DNA of 64,000 nucleotides from Thalassomonas sp. RHCl1 (GTDB taxonomy: Bacteria; Pseudomonadota; Gammaproteobacteria; Enterobacterales; Alteromonadaceae): positions 37,427 to 101,426 of the forward strand of contig NZ_CANDNZ010000019.1 in assembly GCF_947387555.1 (NCBI RefSeq). The letters are read 5' to 3'. Made by a program: the position numbers and the translations under genes. This document shows, piece by piece, positions 43,951 through 52,451 of this stretch (the stretch's first letter is position 1; every line of letters starts with the position of its first letter). A model generated the notes under the pieces. It did not search any database, was not told where the DNA came from, and saw only the letters and a program-made list of their open reading frames with translations.

Positions 43951-44087
43951 GCTGCTCGCTATAAGGATACCAATTCCCCGAGGCCGGGGAATATCACAAG
44001 GAATGTGAAATACCGGGGGGCTGCGGATTTTTCCGCTTTCCCCGCTAGCATTCAAACATTAATAACAAGTCGCTAGAGAAATAAATC

Positions 44088-46220
44088 ATGAAAAAACTCT
44101 CTTCCCTGGCCGGATTATCTTTGATAAGCCTGGCTACGGGCCTGGCAACAAGTGCCAGTGCCGAAATCTTTACCGTAGAAAGCCTGAATAACCTCAACCA
44201 GCTCCATGACGTTAAACTGTCGCCGGACGGCAATACCCTGGTTTATGGCCTGAAGAAGGGCACGGTTTCAAAAGACAACCACCTTTACCGCCAGGATATT
44301 AAATCCGGCAAAGTGCAGCAGCTCACCAGCCATCAGCAAGGCGAGTACAATGTAGTGTTTTCTGCCGATGGCCAGAGCCTGTATTTTCTATCGGGCCGCA
44401 GCGGTTCTTCGCAAATTTGGCAGCTGCCGTTAAATGGTGGTGAAGCCAGACAAATTACAGATTTAGCCTTGGATATCAATGGTTTTACTTTAAGTGAAGA
44501 TGAAAAGACCTTCGCCCTTGCCATGACGGTTAAACCCGGCTGTCAGACGCTTAAATGCACCCGGGATGCCAGGGAAGCCGACAGCAAGAAAAAACATAAT
44601 GTTCGCACTTATGATCAGCTGATGGTGCGTCATTGGGACACTTGGCTAAACGAGTATAAAGAGCATCTTTTTGTTGCCAGCCTGCCAGAGTCGGGTTTGA
44701 TCAAAAATGCCACGGATATTATGCCTGACTGGCAGGGTGATATTGCCGGCATTGGTGAAGTCAGTTTCCATCCGCAAGGTAAAACCCTGGTTTTTTCTGC
44801 GAAACAGCCGGCGAAAGACAATGCCTGGACCACGAATTTTGACTTGTTCGAACTTGACTTAGCCAGCGTGAGCTCAGCTGCCGTTAACTCAGTTGCTGAT
44901 AGCGAGATTAAATTCACCAATATCACAGCAGATAATAAAGCCTGGGATGCGGCGCCGGTATTTTCTCCTAACGGCCGTTTCCTTGCCTATAAGGCGATGA
45001 ACACGCCGGGTTATGAGTCCGACAAATTCTCTATCCGGGTACGGGACAATGTCACCGGCCAGGTTAAAGACATTGCCAAGCAGTGGGATCGCTCCGTTAA
45101 AGAACTGAAGTTTAGCGACGACAGCCGCAGCCTGTTCGCGACCGCGCAGGATGTCGGACAAAAGAGTATCTTCGCTATTAATCCGGAGTTCGGTGATGTC
45201 CGCAATGTTTATAATGTCGGCAGCTCGGGGGATTTATCCATTGCCGGTGATTTGATCGTGTTCACCCGCCATACCCTGGACAGCCCGAAAGATGTCTTTG
45301 CCATCAACAGCGACGGTTACGGCTTTAAACAACTGACCGATATCAATAAGGACAAGCTTGCCGATATCCAATTCGGTGATTACGAGCAGTTCAGCTTTAA
45401 GGGCTGGAACAATGAAACCGTGCACGGTTACTGGATGAAACCGGCAAACTTTGAGCAGGGGAAAAAATACCCCATCGCTTATCTGGTACACGGCGGCCCG
45501 CAGGGCAGCTTCGGTAACATGTTCCATTACCGCTGGAACGCCCAGTTATGGGCGGCGCAAGGCTATGGCGTAGTGATGGTGGACTTTCACGGCTCTACCG
45601 GTTACGGCCAGGCCTTTACCGACTCCATCGCCCGTGACTGGGGCGGTAAACCGCTGGAAGACCTGCAAAAAGGTTTAGCCTATATCACGGAAAGCCAGAA
45701 ATGGTTAGACGGCGACAATGCCTGTGCTTTAGGGGCTTCCTATGGCGGTTACATGATGAACTGGATCGCCGGTAACTGGCCGGATCGCTTTAAATGTCTG
45801 ATCAATCATGCCGGTTTATTTGATATGCCAAGCTTCTATACCAGTACCGAAGAGTTGTGGTTCCCGGAGCATGATATGGGCGGTCCGCTGTGGCAGGGCA
45901 GTGAAGATTATAACAAATTTAACCCGGCGGCTTTTGTCAACAACTGGCAAACCCCGACCCTGGTGATCCAGGGGGAGTTGGATTACCGTGTGCCGTATGC
46001 GCAAAGTCTCGGTGCTTTTACCACTTTGCAGCGTAAAGGTATCGACAGCCGTTTAGTGGTATTCCCGGGCGAAGATCATCATATCCGCAATCCGGATAAC
46101 CTGATTGTTTGGTATCAGGAAGTGTTCAATTGGTTGGCGCGCTATACCGGCGATGCTAATGCCGATAGTGCAGCTGTCAGTGCTGATAATGCGGATAAAA
46201 ATACCTTAGCCGGGAAGTAG
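44088..46220 (+). CDS. S9 family prolyl oligopeptidase-type peptidase, secreted
   Basis: 710 residues with signal peptide (cleavage near TSASA-EIF). The N-terminal part (about 30-440) has WD40-like/TolB-type propeller repeats (LSPDGNTLVYGLKKG, FSADGQSLYFLSG, FSPNGRFLAYKAM). The C-terminal part is an alpha/beta hydrolase with catalytic Ser551 (GASYGGYM), Asp in GELDYRVPYAQS and His in GEDHHIRNPDN. This fits dipeptidyl/acylaminoacyl peptidases of S9, which cleave short peptides, often after Pro or Ala. With the neighbouring Xaa-Pro peptidases it fits periplasmic processing of proline-rich peptides. It has its own upstream gap and a strong terminator, so it is a separate unit. Confidence 0.92.
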   Translation: MKKLSSLAGLSLISLATGLATSASAEIFTVESLNNLNQLHDVKLSPDGNTLVYGLKKGTVSKDNHLYRQDIKSGKVQQLTSHQQGEYNVVFSADGQSLYFLSGRSGSSQIWQLPLNGGEARQITDLALDINGFTLSEDEKTFALAMTVKPGCQTLKCTRDAREADSKKKHNVRTYDQLMVRHWDTWLNEYKEHLFVASLPESGLIKNATDIMPDWQGDIAGIGEVSFHPQGKTLVFSAKQPAKDNAWTTNFDLFELDLASVSSAAVNSVADSEIKFTNITADNKAWDAAPVFSPNGRFLAYKAMNTPGYESDKFSIRVRDNVTGQVKDIAKQWDRSVKELKFSDDSRSLFATAQDVGQKSIFAINPEFGDVRNVYNVGSSGDLSIAGDLIVFTRHTLDSPKDVFAINSDGYGFKQLTDINKDKLADIQFGDYEQFSFKGWNNETVHGYWMKPANFEQGKKYPIAYLVHGGPQGSFGNMFHYRWNAQLWAAQGYGVVMVDFHGSTGYGQAFTDSIARDWGGKPLEDLQKGLAYITESQKWLDGDNACALGASYGGYMMNWIAGNWPDRFKCLINHAGLFDMPSFYTSTEELWFPEHDMGGPLWQGSEDYNKFNPAAFVNNWQTPTLVIQGELDYRVPYAQSLGAFTTLQRKGIDSRLVVFPGEDHHIRNPDNLIVWYQEVFNWLARYTGDANADSAAVSADNADKNTLAGK

Positions 46221-46252
46221 TCAAGCGATAGCGGTTATGGAAGGCTAAAGAG

Positions 46253-46284
46253 AAAAAAACGGCAGTTTAACTGCCGTTTTTTTT
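46253..46284 (+). terminator. Terminator after the S9 peptidase gene
   Basis: Seven As, stem CGGCAGTT / AACTGCCG with minimal loop, eight Ts. It probably also serves the convergent gene ending at 46335. Confidence 0.9.
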
Positions 46285-46334
46285 GGAGCCAGCTACTCAG
46301 CCTTTGCTCATGATATCAACAAAGAAAATGCTCG

Positions 46335-46769
46335 CTAGCCAAGCCAGCCTTGTGGAATAAAGTCGACGGCAGGCCCTTTGAGCATCACCTTTTTCGAAGC
46401 GGGTCCGTACATATCTTCATTGGCGGTGAAATACTTGCCATTATCTTCGGTAATGAAGTTGCACAGGTAACCGCCGGTTTTTTCAAACTCCAGGTTTACC
46501 GAGGCTGCGCCGAATTTGGTTAAGGTGATACCCCAGCCATCGGCGGATTTACTGACCCGGATATAACCTTCGTCTGCCAACCAACTGATGGTGGGATCGA
46601 TCAATTTATTGTAGGCGTTAAAGAAAAAGTGGGCGCCGTTATTGCTGGATTTTTTTAGTAAGCCTGCTTCATCGATGATGCAAGCTTCGGGGAATGCCTT
46701 GTCGGCAAGATCAAGAATAAAGGAGCTGATCACTGCAAAAGCAGCATGGCGTTCGTTCCTTGAATACAT
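46335..46769 (-). CDS. Small soluble protein of unknown function
   Basis: 144 residues without signal peptide. The middle part (HFFFNAYNKLIDPTISWLADEGYIRVSKSADGWGITLTKFGAASVN) reads like a winged-helix with a wing at GWGITLT. The C-terminus ends in FIPQGWLG. No family is recognised. It lies divergent from the M24 peptidase operon, so a regulatory role is conceivable, but this is only inferred from position and the helix pattern. Confidence 0.55.
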   Translation of the reverse strand: MYSRNERHAAFAVISSFILDLADKAFPEACIIDEAGLLKKSSNNGAHFFFNAYNKLIDPTISWLADEGYIRVSKSADGWGITLTKFGAASVNLEFEKTGGYLCNFITEDNGKYFTANEDMYGPASKKVMLKGPAVDFIPQGWLG

Positions 46770-46900
46770 TTTTTACCTCTGTGTATAAATTTAATTGCAA
46801 ATTTGCACCGGCATATTAAGCGAGCCGGAAACCGCTTTCAATACTTACCACCAGATAAATGATCAGATAATTTGCTTGTTTCCTTAAGTTTTATTTTATA

Positions 46901-46910
46901 TTGTATACAA
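46901..46910. promoter_or_regulatory. TTGTATACAA palindrome upstream of the M24/collagenase-like operon
   Basis: A perfect 10-bp palindrome within TATATTGTATACAA, 44 bp before the start codon at 46954. The same 14-bp sequence, in the same orientation relative to its gene, occurs 45 bp upstream of the POT transporter operon (54273-54282). This is typical of a GntR-type operator. No dedicated regulator of that family is visible in the window. Confidence 0.7.
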
Positions 46911-46953
46911 TGTTGATTTGAATATTAAAACTAAATAGTAAAAGGTAACTAAG

Positions 46954-48207
46954 ATGGCAGTGGGTATAGGCGGCTCAACACCTGAGCTGGAATTAAGCAA
47001 ATTATCGGACATGACCGGGGATAGCGCCGAAATTTCCCTGGCGGAATATCAACAGCGTATTGCCAGGGCGCAGCAACTTATGCGTGAACAGGATATTGCC
47101 GCTTTGTATATTAATGCCGGCACTAACCTTGCCTATTTTACCGGCACTTTGTGGTCTGTTTCCGAGCGCATGGTGGGAGCGTTGTTACCGGCTCGTGGCG
47201 ATTTAGTCTATATTGCTCCCTGGTTTGAGCAAAGCACCCTGGACGGTTTTATGCAGGTCAAGGCCCCTTCGGCTCCCTGGCATGAGCATGAATCCCCCTA
47301 TGAGTTATTGCTGGACCTGCTTTATGATAATGACATCAGCCAGGGGCGGGTGGCACTCGATGAATCCAGTCCCTTTTTCCTGGTGGACGGCCTGGTTCAG
47401 GCGGCGAAAAATAAAGGCGTAGCACTGGATTTTATCTCCAGCGCGCCGGTAACATCGGCCTGTCGCATGATCAAATCCGAGGCGGAAATTGCCCTGTTGC
47501 AGCGGGCAAAAGATATGACGTTGGCGGTACAAAAGGCGGCGGCGAGGATATTAAGACCCGGTATCACCACAGATGAAGTCAGCCGTTTTATTTATCAGGC
47601 CCACAGAAAAGTCGGGGCGGTAAAAGGCTCGTCGTTTTGTATTGTGCTGTTCGGTGGTGATACCGCCTATCCCCATGGTGTTAAAACGCCGAAAGTACTC
47701 GAAGAAAACGACATGGTGTTGATAGATACCGGCTGTTTGCTGCATGGTTACAATTCAGATATTACCCGCAGTTATGTTTTTGGCCAGGCCAGTGAACGTC
47801 AGCGTTTGGTATGGCAACATGAAAAAGAAGCCCAGGCGGCGGCCTTTGCCGCAGCCAAAATCGGGTTTGCCTGCGAAAGTGCAGATATCGGTGCCCGGCA
47901 ATATCTGGAAACTCAGGGCTATGGGCCGGATTATCAGGTGCCGGGTTTACCGCACCGTACCGGCCACGGCATCGGCCTGGATATCCATGAGGGCCCCTAC
48001 CTGGTGCGCGGCGATAAAACCCTGCTTAGTGCCGGTATGTGCTTTTCCAACGAGCCTATGATTTGTATTTATGGCGAATTTGGCGTGCGCTTGGAAGATC
48101 ATTTTTATATGACGGAGCAGGGACCTAAGTGGTTTACCCGGCCGGCCTATAGTATTGATGATCCTTTTGGTTATGAAAGTGGTGATGAGCGTGGGGAGCA
48201 AGTCTGA
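46954..48207 (+). CDS. M24 family Xaa-Pro peptidase
   Basis: 417 residues. Creatinase-type N-terminal domain (about 25-160, AALYINAGTNLAYFTG, YIAPWFE) and pita-bread catalytic domain (about 175-400). The metal ligands are visible: Asp in VLIDTG, Asp in NSDITRSY, His in GHGIGLDIHEG, Glu in SNEPMI and Glu in VRLEDHF. It should cleave X-Pro bonds (aminopeptidase P or prolidase type) of imported peptides; there is no signal peptide, so it is cytoplasmic. AAAAGGTAA precedes the ATG. The stop overlaps the next gene (TGATG), so the collagenase-like lipoprotein is translationally coupled. A TTGTATACAA operator lies upstream. Confidence 0.92.
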   Translation: MAVGIGGSTPELELSKLSDMTGDSAEISLAEYQQRIARAQQLMREQDIAALYINAGTNLAYFTGTLWSVSERMVGALLPARGDLVYIAPWFEQSTLDGFMQVKAPSAPWHEHESPYELLLDLLYDNDISQGRVALDESSPFFLVDGLVQAAKNKGVALDFISSAPVTSACRMIKSEAEIALLQRAKDMTLAVQKAAARILRPGITTDEVSRFIYQAHRKVGAVKGSSFCIVLFGGDTAYPHGVKTPKVLEENDMVLIDTGCLLHGYNSDITRSYVFGQASERQRLVWQHEKEAQAAAFAAAKIGFACESADIGARQYLETQGYGPDYQVPGLPHRTGHGIGLDIHEGPYLVRGDKTLLSAGMCFSNEPMICIYGEFGVRLEDHFYMTEQGPKWFTRPAYSIDDPFGYESGDERGEQV

Positions 48208-49151
48208 TGAAGCCATTCGCTAATGCCGGCCGGGGAATTTTTGTTCTCGCGACCGGCGCCTTATTAACGGCTTGCCTGAACACGCAACAGCACAGCCAGA
48301 CGAGTAAAGCTGGCGAGCCGGCTGCTGAAAAAGCAGCGCCGGTTAAGTTAGCGAAAGTCGATGAGGTGCTGACGCAGGTATTTGACTGCAACGCTACTAT
48401 TACCATACGCTCCCAGGCTTTAACGCAGCAGGCAGTCGATAATGCCTGTAAAGAGCTGATCATCCGGGAAAATAAATTCCACCAGCTGTTCAACACCCGG
48501 GGTAAGCCGGTGGCGGATGATTATAACCACAGCTTAAGGGCCAATTTTTATCATACCCGTGACGAGTATGTGAAATATGCCACCGCCCATTTTAATATGC
48601 CCACGGATAACGGCGGCATGTATCTGGAAGGTTTGCCGCAGGATAGGGACAACCATGCCGAATTTGTTGCTTATGAAAAAAACGGCGGTTTGTGGAACCT
48701 CGAGCATGAATATGTGCATTATCTCGACAGCCGTTTTAACCGTTATGGCGATTTTTGTAACGGCTTGCACGATGATCATTCCGGCCCCGAGTTTTGCCCT
48801 GAGCCTAACCTGGATTACCCGCACGGTGTCTGGTGGTCCGAAGGCATTGCCGAGTATATTGCCAAAGGGGATCATTACCCGAAAGCGCAACAACTGGCAA
48901 CAAGCAAGCAGTATCCGCTAAGTGAGTTATTTAATACCAGTTACAACAGCAACAGCGGCAGTGAGCGTGTCTATCAATGGGGTTACCTGGCGGTGCGTTT
49001 TATGATGGAGCACCACAGGGATAAGGTCGAGCAAACCCTGGCTTTTACCCGCAAAGGGGACTGGCAGGGGTATCAGGCCTTATTACGCTCCTGGTCGACG
49101 TCCCTGGATCAGCAGTGGTTTAACTGGCTCGAGCAAGTGGCAATTAATTAA
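48207..49151 (+). CDS. Short lipoprotein with M9 collagenase-like metalloprotease core
   Basis: 314 residues. The signal peptide ends in the lipobox LLTAC (Cys23). The region LWNLEHEYVHYLDSRFNRYG (H167-E-Y-V-H171) followed by VWWSEGIAEYIAKGD (Glu at 212-216) matches the HExxH...E zinc site and the HYLDxRF and WWxEGxAEY signatures of Vibrio-type M9 collagenases. It is far shorter than secreted collagenases (usually 700-900 aa): only the catalytic subdomain is present, without the N-terminal activator domain, PKD or PPC domains. It is therefore probably a membrane-tethered gluzincin acting on collagen-like or gelatin peptides. Its start overlaps the M24 peptidase stop. Confidence 0.8.
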   Translation: MKPFANAGRGIFVLATGALLTACLNTQQHSQTSKAGEPAAEKAAPVKLAKVDEVLTQVFDCNATITIRSQALTQQAVDNACKELIIRENKFHQLFNTRGKPVADDYNHSLRANFYHTRDEYVKYATAHFNMPTDNGGMYLEGLPQDRDNHAEFVAYEKNGGLWNLEHEYVHYLDSRFNRYGDFCNGLHDDHSGPEFCPEPNLDYPHGVWWSEGIAEYIAKGDHYPKAQQLATSKQYPLSELFNTSYNSNSGSERVYQWGYLAVRFMMEHHRDKVEQTLAFTRKGDWQGYQALLRSWSTSLDQQWFNWLEQVAIN

Positions 49152-49161
49152 GTTTTCCCTG

Positions 49162-49205
49162 GCGGGCGAACACAGAGTTTAGTTGTGTTTGCCCGCATCC
49201 TTTTT
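49162..49205 (+). terminator. Terminator hairpin between convergent operons
   Basis: Stem of 13 pairs (GCGGGC-G-AACACA pairing with TGTGTT-T-GCCCGC, one G-T wobble), loop of 9 nt, then CCTTTTT. It overlaps the last codons of the convergent gene ending at 49179. Confidence 0.7.
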
Positions 49206-50162
49206 AACCTTTTGATAAACCAGGTTGGCGCAAAGCAGGTCGCTTAATGCCGTGCCCACGGATTTGAATAAGGTGATTTCCTCTTCTGTCTGTCTCAATA
49301 TTTCCTGACGGCTACAGATATCGGCAAGTTCGCCGATAATTTCTTCTGTCTTGAAATTTCCCTGTGCAATGGGGATAAGCAATTCTCCCGCCTCAGCCAA
49401 ACAGTTGCTTAAGCTGTCAACATATACCCTGGCCCGGCTGACGGTCGTGCTGTCGCACTCCCGGGCATCTTTTAAGTGGTTGCCCAGGCAATCGATATGA
49501 GTGCCCGGCGTCAGCCATTTGCCGTTAAACAGCGGGGTTTTCGCGCCGGTGGCGCAGCAAATGATATCGGCGGTCGGGATTTCATGTTCAAGTTTAGCAC
49601 TGGCGTGAAAATCAACTTCCGGGTAAAGGGCGCTGAATTGCTTAAGCAGGGCCTGTACCTTAGTCGTACTCCGCCCCCACAGGGTCACCCGGTCTAGTTC
49701 ACGCACGCTTAAATGGGCATGCAGTAAATAAGGGGCCAGTTGGCCGGTGCCAAATAACAGCAGGTGTCGGCTGTTTTCCCGGGACAACAAGCTGCTGGCC
49801 AGTGCCGATACCGCTGCGGTGCGCCAGTAGGTGATGCTGGTGCCGTCAAGGAGCGCCAGGGGTTCACCGCTTTGCCTGCTGAACAGCAAAATCTTGGAAA
49901 ACAGGCTCGGCAGTTGATGGTTTTTTTCGTTGTCCGGAAAATAGGTGAAGACTTTCGCGGCTATTACCTCATCATTCCACGTCGGTAACAGGGCAAGGCC
50001 GTCACGACAGTTATTGCCTTCAGGAGCTAAGGTATTTGTTCCCAAGGCATAAGTCTGGCGCTGCGGCATAATAAAAGAGCGGCTAAAACCTTGTTTAAGC
50101 TCTTTTATTAAAGCGTTAAAGTTTAAATGTCGTTCTACTTGCTCTGCGCTGATAATCTTCAT
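49179..50162 (-). CDS. Ornithine cyclodeaminase/mu-crystallin family, probable delta1-pyrroline-2-carboxylate reductase
   Basis: 327 residues with NAD(P)-binding fold: HLLLFGTGQLAPYLLHAHLSVRELDRVTLWGRS, ADIICCATGAKTPLF, and substrate-side segments EVIAAKVFTYFPDN and DGTSITYWRTAAVSALAS. The family includes ornithine cyclodeaminase, ketimine reductases and delta1-pyrroline-2-carboxylate reductase. The adjacent proline-racemase-family dehydratase supports the last: 3-hydroxyproline dehydration gives delta1-pyrroline-2-carboxylate, which this enzyme would reduce to L-proline. The substrate is inferred from context. It is the last gene of a four-gene unit running from the POT transporter. Confidence 0.82.
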   Translation of the reverse strand: MKIISAEQVERHLNFNALIKELKQGFSRSFIMPQRQTYALGTNTLAPEGNNCRDGLALLPTWNDEVIAAKVFTYFPDNEKNHQLPSLFSKILLFSRQSGEPLALLDGTSITYWRTAAVSALASSLLSRENSRHLLLFGTGQLAPYLLHAHLSVRELDRVTLWGRSTTKVQALLKQFSALYPEVDFHASAKLEHEIPTADIICCATGAKTPLFNGKWLTPGTHIDCLGNHLKDARECDSTTVSRARVYVDSLSNCLAEAGELLIPIAQGNFKTEEIIGELADICSRQEILRQTEEEITLFKSVGTALSDLLCANLVYQKVKKDAGKHN

Positions 50163-50195
50163 TTGTTACTCTTATTGTCTACGGTTTTACTTACT

Positions 50196-51278
50196 TTAAA
50201 GCTCTAATAAGTCTTTGGGGGCCCGGGTAAGAATTTCCACGCTGTTTTCTGCCAATACCACATCATCTTCGATGCGGATGCCACCCCAACCGGGAATATA
50301 GATGCCCGGCTCTATAGTGATAACACAGTCTTTTTCTATGCTTTGCTCACAGGCGGGGCCGATGAAGGGCAGTTCATGTAACTCTAATCCAACCCCATGT
50401 CCCAATCCTTCTCCTGCATAGTTTTTGTAATCACTGGCATGCAAAATATCCGCTGAATACTGGTATAAATCACTTCCCCTGATGCCCGGTGTCAGTGCAT
50501 CCAGGGCTGCCTGCTGGGCGTCTCGCACCAGCTGATAAACCTGTTTCTGCTCGGCGCTGGCCTTGCCAAAAACATAAGTGCGGGTCATATCCGAGCGGTA
50601 GCCGTTCATTACAGCGCCAAAGTCTATTAAAATCAGATCTCCCGGCTTAAGCTTTCTGTTTGAAGGAATGCCGTGAGGCAGGGCGCTGCGTTCGCCAAAC
50701 AATAAAATGGTGGCGAAGGAGACTTCTTCCGAGCCCAGCAGTGCCATCTGGTATTCCAGCTCGATGGCCAGTTCACGCTCTGTGATGCCTTCTTTGACTA
50801 AGGGCAGGATATTGGCCAGTGCCTGGTCGGCAATTTGTGCCGCCTGGGAAATGGCGGTGATCTCCTGTTCGGATTTGTGATAACGCAGCTTTTCCACCGC
50901 ACCTGTGACCGCTTCTATTTGCTTTATCGTTTCAAGGCGGCGGATTTCATGAGCTATTTGTTGCCACGCATTAACGTCAATATGGCCGCTCTCAAACATC
51001 AGCCGGCAGCAGCCATCTTGTTGTAACAGTTCAGCGATCAGGGATGCCAGGCTCTGTTTTTCCCGCTGCCGGCAAATCACGGTAAAATTTTCGGCCTGGA
51101 CTTTTGCCTGTTCCACGTAGCGGTAATCCGTCAGCAGGTAGCTGTTTTTTCCGGTAAGTAAAATCGTGGCGGCATGGCCGGAGAATTCGCTGAGGTAGTG
51201 GATATTGATGTCGCTGAAAATAAGCAGGGCGTCGCTGTCTTGGGTAAACTGCTGCTGGCGTAAGTGTTGGAGTTTCAT
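50196..51278 (-). CDS. M24 family Xaa-Pro aminopeptidase/dipeptidase
   Basis: 360 residues. The N-terminal creatinase-like domain (about 10-125, LIFSDINIHYLSEFSGHAA) precedes the catalytic domain, with metal ligands in LILIDFGAVMNGYRSDMTRTYVFG (two Asp), GEGLGHGVGLELHELP (His), ITIEPGIYIP (Glu) and GIRIEDDVV (Glu). Length and arrangement fit bacterial prolidase/PepQ-type enzymes from the cytoplasm. It differs clearly from the other M24 protein in the cluster (46954), suggesting distinct peptide preferences. It lies in one unit with the transporter, the dehydratase and the reductase. Confidence 0.92.
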   Translation of the reverse strand: MKLQHLRQQQFTQDSDALLIFSDINIHYLSEFSGHAATILLTGKNSYLLTDYRYVEQAKVQAENFTVICRQREKQSLASLIAELLQQDGCCRLMFESGHIDVNAWQQIAHEIRRLETIKQIEAVTGAVEKLRYHKSEQEITAISQAAQIADQALANILPLVKEGITERELAIELEYQMALLGSEEVSFATILLFGERSALPHGIPSNRKLKPGDLILIDFGAVMNGYRSDMTRTYVFGKASAEQKQVYQLVRDAQQAALDALTPGIRGSDLYQYSADILHASDYKNYAGEGLGHGVGLELHELPFIGPACEQSIEKDCVITIEPGIYIPGWGGIRIEDDVVLAENSVEILTRAPKDLLEL

Positions 51279-51347
51279 GCTATTGCTACTCTTGTTTTGA
51301 TTGTTAATGACGTTATTGGCTGTTGATGCCTGTAAATAGTTCAGGAG

Positions 51348-52451
51348 TTACCTTAAGAGAAAACCGTGTTTGAGCGGATCCTGTTCGTTGATCAGCCACC
51401 GGCCTTTGCCGCAGACAAAAGCCTGGCCGCTGACCCGGGCGATCACCGCCGGGTAACCGTCATAATCAAGCTGCTCACAGGCCTGTACGGTAAACTGGCT
51501 GCCTAAAATGCTCTCTATGCTGATGTCCTGTTTTAGCGGCACTTGCCCTTTGGCGACATGCAGGGCAATGCGGCCGCTGACGCCGCTGCCGGTGGGACTA
51601 CGATCGAGCTCGCCGTCGGCAAAAATGCAGACATTGCGGCTATGCACGCCGTCAACGGGTGAGTCATCAATAAAAATTACGCCGTAAAGAAAGCTCAAAT
51701 CGGCTTCAAACGGATGGCTAATGGGCAATTTTTTGCTGATGGCGGCTTTTATTTCTTTGCCGTAGTTGATGAGTTTTTCCTGTTGCTCCGGCACTAATGC
51801 AAGCCCTAACTGTGATGCCTGTACATAGGCGTAAAAAGCGCCGCCAAAGGCGATATCAAAATTAACCTCGCCGATGCCGTCAATAAAAATGCTTTGCCCG
51901 GCGGCATAAACAAAAGAGGGCACGCTGTCAAAGCTTACCCGGGTGACCACCTTGCCCCGGGCAAAGGCGCGGGCATGGATTTGCCCGCAGGGAACATCGA
52001 TCACCACTTGAGTGATTTCGCCTGTTTGCGTCACCACGCCGGACTCCACCGCACATTTGGCCAGGGCGATCACCGCATGGCCGCACATAGTGCTGTAACC
52101 TTCGTTATGGATAAAAATGGCGCCAAAATGACTGTTTTCCCGCTCCGGTTCGGTAATGATGGCGCCGTACATATCGGCATGTCCCCTGGGTTCAAATATC
52201 AGGGCGCGGCGCAGGGCATCATAGTGCTGCAGGCAGTCGCGCCTTTTTTCTAAAATGGTACTGCCGGCAAGCTCAGGAAAACCGCCGGTGATAATGCGCA
52301 GCGGCTCGCCGCCGGTATGGCACTCAAGGGTTTCTATGATGAGGGTGTTTTCCTGTCTTGAACCGTCTTCCTCTGGTATCTGCCATTGTTGGAATTGTTC
52401 GGCGGTTTTGCTTTTTGTTTTTGTCAGCATCTGCTTATTTTCCTGTTGCAC
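51348..52451 (-). CDS. Proline racemase family, trans-3-hydroxy-L-proline dehydratase type
   Basis: 367 residues, proline racemase superfamily (ECHTGGEPLRIITGGFPE, NEGYSTMCGHAVIAL). The first catalytic cysteine is present (Cys123 in MCGHA). The second position, Cys in proline and hydroxyproline epimerases (DRSPCG), is Thr287 here (DRSPTGSG). The Cys/Thr pair is characteristic of trans-3-hydroxy-L-proline dehydratase, which forms delta1-pyrroline-2-carboxylate. A matching reductase lies two genes downstream. trans-3-Hydroxyproline occurs in collagens, in line with the peptidase neighbours. About 30 residues precede the family's usual start; ATG at 52430 is an alternative. It overlaps the POT transporter gene by 17 bp. 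Confidence 0.88.
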   Translation of the reverse strand: MQQENKQMLTKTKSKTAEQFQQWQIPEEDGSRQENTLIIETLECHTGGEPLRIITGGFPELAGSTILEKRRDCLQHYDALRRALIFEPRGHADMYGAIITEPERENSHFGAIFIHNEGYSTMCGHAVIALAKCAVESGVVTQTGEITQVVIDVPCGQIHARAFARGKVVTRVSFDSVPSFVYAAGQSIFIDGIGEVNFDIAFGGAFYAYVQASQLGLALVPEQQEKLINYGKEIKAAISKKLPISHPFEADLSFLYGVIFIDDSPVDGVHSRNVCIFADGELDRSPTGSGVSGRIALHVAKGQVPLKQDISIESILGSQFTVQACEQLDYDGYPAVIARVSGQAFVCGKGRWLINEQDPLKHGFLLR

